A DNA stretch of 64,000 nucleotides from Eubacterium callanderi (GCF_900142645.1 NZ_FRBP01000010.1:1-64000), one strand, 5' to 3'. Shown: positions 17,101-24,301, counted from the stretch's first letter. Notes: generated by a model from the sequence alone, not told the origin. Translations and numbers: made by a program.

Positions 17101-19481
17101 TTGGTCTCTATCTTGCAGCTGCAGCCTTCCAGTGGCTGTCCCAGCTCATCCACCAGTGTGGCTTCGCTTGTAATGGGAACCACGTTCAGGGTCACCGTCG
17201 CGGTGCGGCTGTTGCCTTTGGCAATGCCCTCGTCGGTGGCGGTGGCGATGACGTTAAAGGTCGTTCTGCCGGTTGCAGTCGGTGTACCGGTAATCCGGCC
17301 ATCACTGGTGAGCTTTAAGCCCTCCGGTAAAGCGGCGCCTGGTACCAAAGCGTAGGTATAATCGCCGTTTCCGACGGCTACACTGCCTTCATAAGGCCCT
17401 CTCAGTTGCGCGTCGGCCAGTTCCGGCGCGTAGGCAAAGGGCTTAACCATGAAAGCGGCGCTTTCGGCTTCCCAGTAATTATCCTGATCGCTGACAAAGG
17501 TTTTAATATCGTATGTTTTATTTTTTGACAATCCCGTAAAGGTATAGTCGGTCTTGCCGGAGGTAACATTCTGAGGGTTCCCGACAGACTGCCCGGTTGC
17601 GTGGTCAAAGGCCTGTATCGCCACGGGCACGCCGCTTACCACACTGCTTACCTGAACGGTCACATTGTCTTCGCCAACGCTCTTTATACTAAAGCGTCCC
17701 AAATCGGCCGGAACAACGGTTTTCTTTAAAGACACATTTGGGTCGGTAAAGGTAAAGCCACTGCCATAGGCCAGGTTTGCTCCTGGATTAGCGTAAACTC
17801 TGGAATCTCCGGCAACCGAAGCGTTGATTTTTTTGTTGGTGCCGGGGGTGGTCCACAGGTAGAGCTTCCCGGACTGTGTTTTCAGATTCCTGCCATAGCT
17901 TTTACCGTCAATGGTGGCATTCTCAACCACGGTATTATCACCGGACATGTTGCCAAGACTGATGGTGGCCGGATAGACGTTATTGGTCGCACTGTTCTGC
18001 GCGGTTACGTTCATTCGCCCGTTAACCACGTTGAAAGAACCGCTATCAACCTTTACATTAAAAGTATTGTTTTCAATGGCGCCGACGTCCATAATGGTTT
18101 TATCACTCGAACGGGTCTCCGCGCTTACAGTACCGCCTTTAACATTGAAGTTCACGGTATTCCCTTTGGACTGGGTCCATTTGCTGGTGGTGGGGTTGTT
18201 TTTATTCATGGCGCCAACTCCAACCGCCGGTGATGTGGCAAGTTTGTCCCCTTTGTCCTGGGAAAGCATCTGGAGCTTCCCGCCGGTAACGTTGCAGGTC
18301 ACGGTTTGATTCTGAGCAAGCAATCCGACGCCAATGGCGGGACCGGTTGCATCGCCGGCTTTTGTGTCCGATGTGTCCAGGTCATTGTGGATAGTGATGT
18401 TACCGCCGCCGATATTAGCTTCAATATTCTGCCTATAACTTACGCTTGCTCCTGTGCCAATACCAGGTGCCTGACCCCGAACTACAATATCAATCATTCC
18501 ACCGTTAATGTTGGAGGTGACCGATTGTTTTGTAGAGCTATTAAGCATGCCATAAGCCGTAACTCGTGCATTACCCGCACCACCAATTGCCGCGCCACCA
18601 TAATAGCTAGTAAGGTAAATCTTGGCTGTTGATGTTTTGGGGATATTTAAAGTGACATTTTGGGTACCTTTTTCAATATGCCCAGTTCCAATAACAGCTC
18701 CTGAACGTCTGTTTCCATTTTCTTCCACTAGTGAAGGGTTGTCTGCTCTTACCGTTCCGCCATTAATTGTTATGTTTACTTCTGCACTGTTACCATCAAC
18801 CGTTCTTCCCGTTCCAATCGCTGCTCCTACTCCAAAACTATGCGCTTCAACAACAGCTGGATCGTTGATGGTCAGATTTAAAATTGAATTATAAGTATCT
18901 GCACCAACAGCTGGTGCTCCATACTTTGAGGTTGCCTTAACCATACCGGAATTAACCGTCAATGATGCCGACCCTCCCCAACAAGTACCAATTACCGGAT
19001 AGGAGTAAGCAGCATTTCCTATTTGGCTTAAATCTAACACTCCACCATCATCATAATCTGCAATTGTAACGTTAGCTTTATCCCATAAGCCAAGAACTGT
19101 TCTATCCTCTGAGCCAGTAGATTTAGCTGTATTTTCCCCTTTAAGTAAAAACGTTACATTAGCACCTTGGTTTACCGAAACAAAAACTCCGCCTCCTTGC
19201 CAATTCAAATTTTCCAGTATAACTGTTGCGTTAATATTATTGGGGACACTTATTACGTTCCCTGTCGTCGTACCGGAATTTTGATAAATACGGACGACTT
19301 CTTTATCTTTAACGGTCACACTTCCAGTCGCCAAATCCACTTCTCTTGTCGGCGTTACCGGAGCGGCTTTAGCTTCTCTGGCGGGCAGGACAGCGCCTGA
19401 CAGCAACAGCACGATGCTCAAAACCAACACCAACAAGGGCTTAAAAAGCGTTCCGCCTCTTATTAAATCATTTTTATTCAT
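14163..19481 (-). CDS. Secreted beta-helix/Ig dockerin protein
   Basis: A 1772-aa exported protein. The signal peptide is residues 1-39 (ending AKAA). Residues about 45-530 are Gly/Asn/Thr-rich, with short repeated 'AIGTG', 'INGGTV' and 'VGAxxKNN' turns. This pattern suits a right-handed parallel beta-helix of the carbohydrate-binding type. Residues about 687-770 resemble a putative Ig (He_PIG) domain (GLKLTSDGRITGTPT). Three nearly identical ~190-residue repeats span about 860-1430. An MBG/YDG module (about 1435-1515), an Ig-like module (about 1620-1710) and a C-terminal dockerin follow. The dockerin's first loop is degenerate (NFSGDEVIDIIDAQ) and its second canonical (DVNFDGIVDIIDAQ). It is the first gene of the leftward cluster. 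The start has AAAGGA upstream. No hydrolase motif was found, so a binding or adhesion role is likelier than catalysis. Confidence 0.85.
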   Translation of the reverse strand: MNKNDLIRGGTLFKPLLVLVLSIVLLLSGAVLPAREAKAAPVTPTREVDLATGSVTVKDKEVVRIYQNSGTTTGNVISVPNNINATVILENLNWQGGGVFVSVNQGANVTFLLKGENTAKSTGSEDRTVLGLWDKANVTIADYDDGGVLDLSQIGNAAYSYPVIGTCWGGSASLTVNSGMVKATSKYGAPAVGADTYNSILNLTINDPAVVEAHSFGVGAAIGTGRTVDGNSAEVNITINGGTVRADNPSLVEENGNRRSGAVIGTGHIEKGTQNVTLNIPKTSTAKIYLTSYYGGAAIGGAGNARVTAYGMLNSSTKQSVTSNINGGMIDIVVRGQAPGIGTGASVSYRQNIEANIGGGNITIHNDLDTSDTKAGDATGPAIGVGLLAQNQTVTCNVTGGKLQMLSQDKGDKLATSPAVGVGAMNKNNPTTSKWTQSKGNTVNFNVKGGTVSAETRSSDKTIMDVGAIENNTFNVKVDSGSFNVVNGRMNVTAQNSATNNVYPATISLGNMSGDNTVVENATIDGKSYGRNLKTQSGKLYLWTTPGTNKKINASVAGDSRVYANPGANLAYGSGFTFTDPNVSLKKTVVPADLGRFSIKSVGEDNVTVQVSSVVSGVPVAIQAFDHATGQSVGNPQNVTSGKTDYTFTGLSKNKTYDIKTFVSDQDNYWEAESAAFMVKPFAYAPELADAQLRGPYEGSVAVGNGDYTYALVPGAALPEGLKLTSDGRITGTPTATGRTTFNVIATATDEGIAKGNSRTATVTLNVVPITSEATLVDELGQPLEGCSCKIETKTVNDEIGVGDVVAYTVTPCPQHTFVKFNLNGEDISAGVKVVDGIAKYSYTVKPGDTKLNMKAFMDERRITGLEKVGEAPDLDLFANDEKNSSADQLQSHIDNSVMLKATYNDGTTKNGKASELGLSWATNDAYSLKGNTYHYVVRGGDASAEQVLTVNSVNAELDPLSDIMRTVSAEGYPTIEALGLPQTADCQYPDGVTVSEADRHPAIQWTTKVPADFGKTATEAPVVFEGTAAVPEWATIASNAVSVNVSISDVKITGLEKVGEAPDLDLFANDEKNASADQLQSYIDNSIILKATYNDGTTKNGKASELGLSWATNDAYSLKGNTYHYVVRGGDAMVEQVLTVNSVNAELDPLSDVVRTARTEGYPTIEALGLPETADCQYPDGVTVSEADRHPAIHWTTEVPQDFGKTATEAPVVFEGTAAVPEWATIASNAVSVNVSISDSALKITGLEKVGEAPDLDLFANDEKNASADQLQSHIDNNIILKATYNNGTTKNGKASDLGLSWATNDVYSLKGNTYHYVVRGGDAMVEQVLTVNSVNAELDPLNDIMRTVSAEGYPTIEALGLPETVGCKYPAGVPVSEADRNPAIQWITEVPADFGKTATEAPVVFEGTAAVPEWATITSDAVSVNVSISDKVILIPEIKIADKVYDGTKDAVVAETPTLDPASLTAGTDVQLEGTAVAEFNAADVGNNISVKVTGLTLTGADADKYSLDLNRVTGKIIPATITLSDISMEDKTVTEDGNPQTIEIKGTLPEGVSVSYTYEREGSGEAVNLPPSVPGTYTVTATFKTDANHVVEPETMSAKLVIKEKTAGVVVEEITTGLTEEQAAGMNATILKNGEAVQVGDTVMAGDKLTYQFAPAAVREAYVPYGFTMNGETVVLTKLAEGKGYSAEYTIKEGDTALKADAKCVLLGNFSGDEVIDIIDAQKIALALASGENIEDMQKAAGDVNFDGIVDIIDAQKIAQYAADTSIVF
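15190..16900 (-). repeat. Three ~570-bp tandem repeats within a dockerin gene
   Basis: Three consecutive copies of about 570 bases code for ~190-residue modules. Each starts 'ITGLEKVGEAPDLDLFAND' and ends 'VPEWATIASNAVSVNVSISD' (third copy: ITSDA). The copies are nearly identical in DNA as well as protein, which implies recent duplication or gene conversion. The module combines a 'LFANDEKN' segment with a Big_4-like 'DFGKTATEAPVVFEGTAA' segment. The same two segments recur in diverged form in the 2292-aa protein. Confidence 0.9.
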
Positions 19482-19780
19482 TGTTATGTCCTTTCGTTAT
19501 TTTAATCTTTTTGTTATCCATGATAACCTGTCTTCTATCGCATGATCCGCTCAACCCATAAGCAGCATCCCTCCTTTACCCGTTGATTAACACTCGGTTT
19601 TCTGTTCCTTTGCTGACTGCGTACCGCTTGATAAAAGACCTCTATTCATCGGTATCTTACCGTGAATAACACTTAAGGGGCAGAAGAGAGCTGCGCTGGT
19701 TGGAACATTTCTCTTCTGCAATTACAAAAAAAGGTAAAAAGGTGAGATTAAGCATGAAACGGCTTTTGGCGCGTACCGTT
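19482..19780 (-). promoter_or_regulatory. Leader region upstream of the surface cluster
   Basis: A non-coding stretch of about 300 bases. On the minus strand it holds the terminator of the HD-GYP gene, a hairpin with arms GCAGAAGAGA/TCTCTTCTGC (19680-19719), a small CGGTA-AGA-TACCG hairpin, and the Shine-Dalgarno of the 1772-aa gene. The layered hairpins suggest a structured 5' leader, but I match it to no known riboswitch. No convincing sigma-70 promoter was seen. Confidence 0.4.
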
Positions 19781-19786
19781 TCATCT
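19729..19786 (-). terminator. Terminator of the HD-GYP gene
   Basis: On the minus strand, nested stems (GTGAGA...TCTCAC and TGAAACGG...CCGTTTCA) are followed by two T-runs. The hairpin begins at the stop codon of the HD-GYP gene. Confidence 0.75.
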
Positions 19787-20410
19787 CACTATATATTCAA
19801 CAGAGCGTTGCTTTATGCTTTCTCTGCGAATAGCACATTTTTTCATTCGAAGAAAAGCGGCGGCGATCTCGGGGTCAAACTGAGTGCCTATGCCTTTTTC
19901 AATTTCACTTAAAGCGTCATCGGCTGAAAGCCGGCGCCGGTAGCACCGGTTGTTAACCATGGCGTCCCAGCTGTCTGCCACAGCGCATACCCTTGCCAGA
20001 AACGGGATGGCCGCTCCTTTCAGCCCCGACGGGTAACCGCCGCCGTCCCACCGTTCGTGATGGTCTCTGCACACAATGGCTCCAATCCGGCAAAAGTCTT
20101 TCTCTTCCGAATTTTCTGCCAGCTCTCTGAGCTGGTCAAACAAGATACTCCCAAAACGTGTGTGCCGTTTCATGATTTTCCATTCTCCCGGGCTCAGGTC
20201 CTGCTTTTTCTTTAAAACCCCCCCTGGCACAATGCACTTGCCGAGATCATGGTAGTAATATGGTCGATGGCCGGCTAACCAGACAGCGCTCATTTCGCTT
20301 CCCTGATTCAGCTGCTTTAAAATTTCATCCATGAGGACGCCGGTTCTCTGGCAATGCCTCTGAACCTCTCCCGGACAATTCCTTAAATATTCGTTAACAG
20401 CTTCAAGCAT
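19781..20410 (-). CDS. Stand-alone HD-GYP domain protein
   Basis: A 209-aa protein made of one HD-GYP phosphohydrolase domain. It has the metal motif HDLGK (near 54-58), 'RHTRFGSILF', 'HHERWDGGGYPSGLKG' (about 116-131, the GYP signature), and 'DSWDAM...RCYRRRLS' and 'GTQFDP' near the end. The family hydrolyses cyclic di-GMP, or related cyclic dinucleotides, in the cytoplasm. No receiver or sensor domain is attached. It lies between the recombinase and the surface cluster, in the same direction as both. Control of surface-gene expression through c-di-GMP is an attractive inference without direct evidence. Confidence 0.85.
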   Translation of the reverse strand: MLEAVNEYLRNCPGEVQRHCQRTGVLMDEILKQLNQGSEMSAVWLAGHRPYYYHDLGKCIVPGGVLKKKQDLSPGEWKIMKRHTRFGSILFDQLRELAENSEEKDFCRIGAIVCRDHHERWDGGGYPSGLKGAAIPFLARVCAVADSWDAMVNNRCYRRRLSADDALSEIEKGIGTQFDPEIAAAFLRMKKCAIRRESIKQRSVEYIVR

Positions 20411-20444
20411 TTTTCATTTCATCCTTGTCTTTTTTGCTTTTTAG

Positions 20445-20473
20445 GGTATACTATTACCGCTAAAATCCTTCAA
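20445..20473 (-). promoter_or_regulatory. Promoter of the HD-GYP gene
   Basis: Minus strand TTGAAG, 17 bases, TATACC, placed 35 bases upstream of the HD-GYP start codon. The -35 hexamer overlaps the outer edge of the left 33-bp repeat that flanks the recombinase. Confidence 0.5.
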
Positions 20474-20501
20474 AAAGTCGCAAAATTATGTATTTTGCGT
20501 C
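20469..20501. repeat. Left 33-bp flanking repeat of the recombinase unit
   Basis: Reads TTCAAAAAG, then TCGCAAAAT, a TATGT centre, and ATTTTGCGTC. The two inner arms are 10 bp, nearly palindromic, around a 5-bp centre. It abuts the integrase stop codon (one base away). The same sequence recurs at 21685 with one arm mismatch and the centre replaced by its reverse complement. On the minus strand it also looks like a terminator stem followed by T5. It may therefore be a recombination site, a terminator, or both. Confidence 0.7.
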
Positions 20502-20502
20502 A

Positions 20503-21582
20503 TCATACAACTTTTGGATATATTTCTTCCAACATATTTTCAATTTGCTTTCTCAATCGGTGCGGACACCTATCTTTATTTAAACGGTTCATAAGCTGTA
20601 TTGCATTCTGTTTATCAGTATCGGATGGATGCACATAGATATCCATTGTCGTCTTTATCTGAGCATGTCCCAACATTTCACTGATTAATTGAATATCAAT
20701 GCCACAGGCTTTTGCGTTTGTTGCAAAAGTATGCCGGAGGTCGTGAAAATGATGATGGTCGATACACGCCACTTTACAGACATCATTAAAATAGCGTTGA
20801 ATGGTTCTCACATCATAAAAACTGCCATTTCCTTTACTGATAACAAACATCTCACCCTTTCGCTGCCACTTTTCTAATCCTTTATAGTATTCTTTTATCT
20901 TCATTGCCAGAAGATCGTTCATCGGAATACTGCGAACCGACTTAAGCGATTTTGGTTTTCCAAGAAGCAGACTGCTTTTATGGGTGCCATCTGTCATTTG
21001 CTGGCTAATCCGTTGAAAGCTATGCCTTACATAGATAAATTCATTTTCCATATCAATATCTTTCCATTTTAAAGCTGTAACTTCAGAAATCCGCAGCCCG
21101 CTATGTAAAGCAATATAAACAGATAAAGTTTTGCTCCCTTCGTCATTACTCAATACTTTTTCAAGCTTATCCTGCTCTAATCGGTTTAATGCCTTACCCG
21201 TTCTTGCGTTTGCCTTTGGGAGCACAACACTGTTACACGGGTTTTCAAAAATAATGCCGTCTTCATGTGCTTTCTTTAAGACAGTCGCTATCCGTCCAAA
21301 AATATTTTTAACCGTTGTAGGGTTTAACCCATTTTCTTCCTCTAAATAGAATACAAAATCTTGTAAAACTTCTGTTGTAATATCCTGTACTTCATATTCG
21401 CCCAGCATTGGTATTAAATGTACACGAACCTGTCTCCGGTAGTTTTCCAATGTTTTTATTTTTACTTTTCCCTCTTTTTCTTTTTCCTTAAGCCAATTTT
21501 CCAATAAATCACGCATTAGTATTTTTTGCCCAAACACAGCGTTTCGGACAATTCCTATTAACCGATCAATCATTTTTTTCAC
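20503..21582 (-). CDS. Tyrosine recombinase/integrase
   Basis: A 359-aa phage/Tn916-type site-specific recombinase. It has an N-terminal SAM-like core-binding domain (about 25-105) and a catalytic domain (about 130-330). Catalytic residues are visible: Arg in 'HSGLRISEVTALKW', His/Arg in 'HHFHDLRHTFATN', His in 'LGHAQIKTTM' and nucleophile Tyr in 'DIYVH'. The start is GTG at 21582, with AGGAGTG eight bases upstream. No excisionase, relaxase or cargo gene accompanies it, and no tRNA gene is adjacent. Near-identical repeats lie on both sides. It may be the remnant of an integrated element, or an invertase acting on those repeats. Confidence 0.9.
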   Translation of the reverse strand: MKKMIDRLIGIVRNAVFGQKILMRDLLENWLKEKEKEGKVKIKTLENYRRQVRVHLIPMLGEYEVQDITTEVLQDFVFYLEEENGLNPTTVKNIFGRIATVLKKAHEDGIIFENPCNSVVLPKANARTGKALNRLEQDKLEKVLSNDEGSKTLSVYIALHSGLRISEVTALKWKDIDMENEFIYVRHSFQRISQQMTDGTHKSSLLLGKPKSLKSVRSIPMNDLLAMKIKEYYKGLEKWQRKGEMFVISKGNGSFYDVRTIQRYFNDVCKVACIDHHHFHDLRHTFATNAKACGIDIQLISEMLGHAQIKTTMDIYVHPSDTDKQNAIQLMNRLNKDRCPHRLRKQIENMLEEIYPKVV

Positions 21583-21684
21583 TGTTATTCACTCCTAAAA
21601 ATTTAAAATTTAAAAATTTCTTTAAAAAAGACTGGTATTTTTTCACAAATAAGGTTATAATAAGCTACATCAATATTTATTGAA

Positions 21685-21717
21685 TTCAAAAAGACGCAAA
21701 ATACATAATTTTGCGTC
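21685..21717. repeat. Right 33-bp flanking repeat of the recombinase unit
   Basis: Reads TTCAAAAAG, then ACGCAAAAT, an ACATA centre, and ATTTTGCGTC. The inner arms are a perfect 10-bp inverted repeat, and a T-run follows on the plus strand. It matches the left copy in direct orientation across the outer bases, while the 5-bp centre is in the opposite orientation. It lies about 100 bases upstream of the integrase start. Confidence 0.7.
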
Positions 21718-21974
21718 TTTTTTGTCTCTTCTTTTAAAACTATTTCTGTTAAACCCTTATAACATTATCTCTCTCATCGCATTTATCTTGCTCGTCACTG
21801 TTCTACTGTCCTCTCATTGCGCCAACTTCACCTTTCTTTTTATTCTTGGTAATACTACATTTTGACATTATAGTAAAACCTGCAGCGCACTGCAATCGGC
21901 ATTTTTTCGCCTTATAATAGAAAAAGCGCTAATTTTTTATCATTTTTTTGAACGTTGTCACCCCAATATATGGC

Positions 21975-22001
21975 AAACTGTATTTAATCGATGTGAACGG
22001 T
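21975..22001 (+). promoter_or_regulatory. Direct heptamer repeats, candidate regulator site
   Basis: AAACTGT and GAACGGT occur with a 20-base period, joined by a conserved TCGATGT segment. A sister site with the same spacing lies at 25258-25284 upstream of the M6 protease. Two tandem heptamers two helical turns apart are typical of OmpR/SARP-type winged-helix regulators. No plus-strand gene lies immediately downstream here. Confidence 0.35.
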
Positions 22002-22060
22002 TATTTTTTTTGCTTTTTGTATATAAAAAATTATTAACGGGGTTTTTAAATTTTTTCGTG

Positions 22061-22094
22061 AAATAAAAAAAGTCCCCGGTCCAGGACCGGAGAC
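22061..22094 (-). terminator. Terminator of the candidate small RNA
   Basis: A nine-pair stem with one mismatch (GTCTCCGGT / ACCGGGGAC on the minus strand) and a five-base loop is followed by a run of seven T. It is a strong intrinsic terminator not associated with any protein gene. Confidence 0.75.
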
Positions 22095-22264
22095 GCTAGC
22101 AAAAGAAGAAATGAAAAAAGCTGTGTGCGTGTTAAGAAGTTCAAATCTTTTTGGCTTTGATTACTATCTAAGATTCTTTTTTGCTAAAATAACAGGGAGG
22201 ATTACAGAGAGTTTGACAAATCGAGTGAGAGGCTCTGTAATATACCCACATATTCTCCCCGTTG
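22064..22264 (-). ncRNA. Candidate ~200-nt structured small RNA
   Basis: A near-consensus promoter and a strong terminator bound about 200 bases with no open frame. On the minus strand, TTACAGAG pairs with CTCTGTAA, flanked by further pairing of the CGGGGAG region with CTCCCTG. A second stem pairs TAGCAAAA with TTTTGCTA. The length is in the range of 6S RNA. However, the 5' and 3' ends do not close a single long hairpin, so I leave it unassigned. An unrecognised riboswitch is less likely, since the RNA ends at its own terminator before the integrase. Confidence 0.45.
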
Positions 22265-22270
22265 GTTTCT

Positions 22271-22298
22271 ATTATACACGAGCATGAAAAAATCTCAA
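22271..22298 (-). promoter_or_regulatory. Promoter of the candidate small RNA
   Basis: Minus strand TTGAGA, 16 bases, TATAAT. It is a near-consensus sigma-70 promoter pointing left, about 200 bases from the terminator at 22061. Confidence 0.65.
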
Positions 22299-22400
22299 GC
22301 GTTTTTATGCGTATTCATAGGAGAATAAAACAAGAGTTAATTATAATTCCATTTATCGACTTTTTCGGGCATTAGTCTGCTGCCGCTGATGCAAAAGGAA

Positions 22401-22439
22401 TTGGCGATCTCTTTTGCTAAAATCAAACGAGATCGCCAA
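22401..22439 (-). terminator. Terminator after the 83-aa gene
   Basis: A perfect 11-bp inverted repeat (TTGGCGATCTC / GAGATCGCCAA) with a 17-base loop lies 12 bases past the stop of the leftward gene at 22452. The T-run after it is short (CCTTTT), so termination may be partial. Confidence 0.5.
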
Positions 22440-22451
22440 AAGTCTTATGAA

Positions 22452-22703
22452 TCATTCCGTTTTTCTACTTTTGCTTTCCCATTTAAAAAAAGTATTTTGC
22501 ATAGTATATTTAGGTCCATATTTCTCTGTAAAATCTTTTTTAACGGCGTCTTTAAATTCAAACTGTCCAAGACCGGCATTTTTGTAAGTGTAAGCGACGG
22601 TGGTATAGGGACATCCTGTGGTTATTGTATCCTTTGACATTGTTCCGGTGACTTCATTTGGATTTATTTCGTCATCCACTGTGAAAGTTACTTCAAATTC
22701 CAT
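22452..22703 (-). CDS. Small protein of unknown function
   Basis: An 83-aa acidic protein starting MEFEVTFTVDDE, followed by 'TITTGCPYTTVAYTYKNAG' and a basic end. I chose the ATG at 22703 because AGGAG lies just upstream; an upstream extension of 25 residues has no ribosome site. No domain was recognised. It is the last gene of the DUF2589 operon, so it probably acts with those proteins. Confidence 0.6.
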   Translation of the reverse strand: MEFEVTFTVDDEINPNEVTGTMSKDTITTGCPYTTVAYTYKNAGLGQFEFKDAVKKDFTEKYGPKYTMQNTFFKWESKSRKTE

Positions 22704-22827
22704 ACTTTTCTCCTTTCTCTTATATTTTGTATGGCTTAAGGACATGACAGGCGGCCATGTCTCGATCCATCTTGCCAAAATCGGGTGGTCTTAATTATAA
22801 CCAGTGCGGTTTTCTCACAAAACCGAT

Positions 22828-23055
22828 CTAGTAAACGATATACTGCATGACTACCTGATGCTCTCCGATATTTAAAAGATAGAAGTTTTTTTCCTGTCCG
22901 ATGATCCGCCCTCTCGGCACTTCTGTGAGGCAGCGGTTTAAAAGCGCCAGCTGCTTCTGTACTTTGGCCTCATCGGGCTGCTGCTCAGGAATGTCGTTTC
23001 CTACGATAACGCGGTAAACATATCCCACATCGGACAATGAAAACTGATCGTTCAT
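22828..23055 (-). CDS. Small protein of unknown function
   Basis: A 75-aa soluble protein (MNDQFSLSDVGYVYRVIVGN...) with no recognised domain. It follows the 223-aa DUF2589 gene by six bases and is almost certainly co-transcribed. Stop codon is TAG. Its function is unknown. Confidence 0.6.
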   Translation of the reverse strand: MNDQFSLSDVGYVYRVIVGNDIPEQQPDEAKVQKQLALLNRCLTEVPRGRIIGQEKNFYLLNIGEHQVVMQYIVY

Positions 23056-23061
23056 CTCGGC

Positions 23062-23733
23062 TTAGCTTTCGATGGGCTGCTCAGGTTTTTTCGGCTTTGG
23101 CGGTGATGGGATTTCCGGATTCTGCGGCCCTTCTGGCTTCTTCTGCTCGATGGCTACCGGAGCGCTGGCTGTTGCCAGGATATCCAGCATTCTTGCCAGG
23201 CCTTCTGGCATGGCGCTGTCGCGGGCATGCACCTCAACGTGGTATTTGGCGGAGTTGTCACTGCTTCTTGTGTTGCTCTCATGACAGGCGATGGACCCTT
23301 TAATTTTGACGTCCATGTGAAAAGGCCCAATCTTAAGGCCTGCGTTGGCCTCCAGCTCTCCTTTTTTATCGGAGGTGCTTTCGGATGAGGTTGAGGACTT
23401 CACTTCCATATCAAAGGTGATATCCACAGCATTGACCATTAAGCTCGGTATCTTGATAATGGACAGGAAGGGTACGTTCATCATTACTTCCTCTGAACCG
23501 ATACTGGCACCATCTGGCGCGGTGGCTGCCCGGGTAAAGGAAAACGAGGTGGTTCTCACTTTTCTGCTGCCATCCGCTGCCGGTGGCTCTAAACCGACAT
23601 CCTCTATGAACCTGGCCGTGGAATTGGCAAGCATCATCTGCGCGTCGCAGGCTGCTTTCAGCGGGCCGCCGACAAGGGCGGCCATATCCAGACCACTGAA
23701 CTGATCCTGCATACTTACTAAACCTTCTGGCAT
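23062..23733 (-). CDS. DUF2589-family protein
   Basis: A 223-aa protein that resembles the DUF2589 family. Its N-terminus 'LDMAALVGGPLKAACDAQ' is followed by 'MNVPFLSIIKIPSLMVNAVDITFDMEV' in two beta strands and a core 'AGLKIGPFHMDVKIKGSIACHE'. The tail, about 185-223, is Pro/Lys-rich and ends in a 'PKPKKPEQP' type linker. No signal peptide or enzyme motif is present. The family has no established function that I know. It is preceded closely by a shorter relative, and the pair may form a hetero-oligomer. Confidence 0.65.
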   Translation of the reverse strand: MPEGLVSMQDQFSGLDMAALVGGPLKAACDAQMMLANSTARFIEDVGLEPPAADGSRKVRTTSFSFTRAATAPDGASIGSEEVMMNVPFLSIIKIPSLMVNAVDITFDMEVKSSTSSESTSDKKGELEANAGLKIGPFHMDVKIKGSIACHESNTRSSDNSAKYHVEVHARDSAMPEGLARMLDILATASAPVAIEQKKPEGPQNPEIPSPPKPKKPEQPIES

Positions 23734-23751
23734 TTTTTTACTCCTTTCGTT

Positions 23752-24258
23752 TTATAATGTGACTTTGGTCAACTGATCAGAAATACGCATCAGTCCTTCC
23801 GGGGGATCTTCGGATTCAAATTTCAGGCTTATCTGCGCGTAGTTATCTGAGCTGTCCCTCCTTCCTAATCCCGGTATATATCCAAGATACCCCGTTTCCT
23901 GTGGGGGTCTCTGACCAGACGTAGCGCCTTTCAGGGCATTGGTTTGCTGCTGGGGCTCACTTTTTTTCAGGGCTATTTTTCCATAGAGCTTTACTTTAAA
24001 GTCGACTGAGATTTCCTTTAATTTTAAGGAGGATAGCGGCACAACACACAGCTTTGGCACGGAAAGGGTCCGGTAGACAACTTTGCCGTTTTCATCATAC
24101 TCTGGATATGCCATCTGAAAGCAAATGGGTTTTTTGTCCTGATCAAAATAATGGGACAGCATGTCCAGGTGCTGTGTCTCCGCGATCTTATTGGCTTGGA
24201 TAAAGGCCTCCTGGATTGACGCGATTAAATCATTAAAGTTTTCCTGCTTTTTCATCAT
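23752..24258 (-). CDS. DUF2589-like companion protein
   Basis: A 168-aa protein that resembles its neighbour at 23062 in the central part: 'LSVPKLCVVPLSSLKLKEISVDFKVKLYGKIAL' matches the 'VPFLSIIKIPSLMVNAVDITFDMEV' block. The N-terminal 40 residues are helical. It is soluble with no signal peptide. It lies 18 bases upstream of the 223-aa gene. GGAGGAGG sits directly before the start. Family assignment is by similarity to its neighbour and is tentative. Confidence 0.55.
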   Translation of the reverse strand: MMKKQENFNDLIASIQEAFIQANKIAETQHLDMLSHYFDQDKKPICFQMAYPEYDENGKVVYRTLSVPKLCVVPLSSLKLKEISVDFKVKLYGKIALKKSEPQQQTNALKGATSGQRPPQETGYLGYIPGLGRRDSSDNYAQISLKFESEDPPEGLMRISDQLTKVTL

Positions 24259-24301
24259 TACCCTCCTCCTTTTTCTCCTTTAATATCTTTTTTTACTACA
24301 G

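Larger units (their letters stand above)
21583..22063. other. AT-rich non-coding region beside the recombinase
   Basis: No gene was found. It holds the right flanking repeat (21685-21717), a direct-repeat motif (21975-22001) similar to one upstream of the M6 protease, and several A/T tracts. A Shine-Dalgarno (AGGAGTG) for the integrase lies at the left edge. No clear integrase promoter was identified. Confidence 0.5.

Noticed and set aside
19548-19582. Five-codon leader peptide (MLLMG) with a strong Shine-Dalgarno upstream of the 1772-aa gene
   Set aside because: Too short to support from sequence alone and has no matching attenuator.
22064-22264. 6S RNA assignment
   Set aside because: Length fits, but the ends do not pair to close the long hairpin with a central bubble; left as an unassigned RNA.
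20411-22451. tRNA-associated attachment site for the integrase
   Set aside because: No tRNA-like sequence was found beside the integrase; the only repeat candidates are the 33-bp pair.
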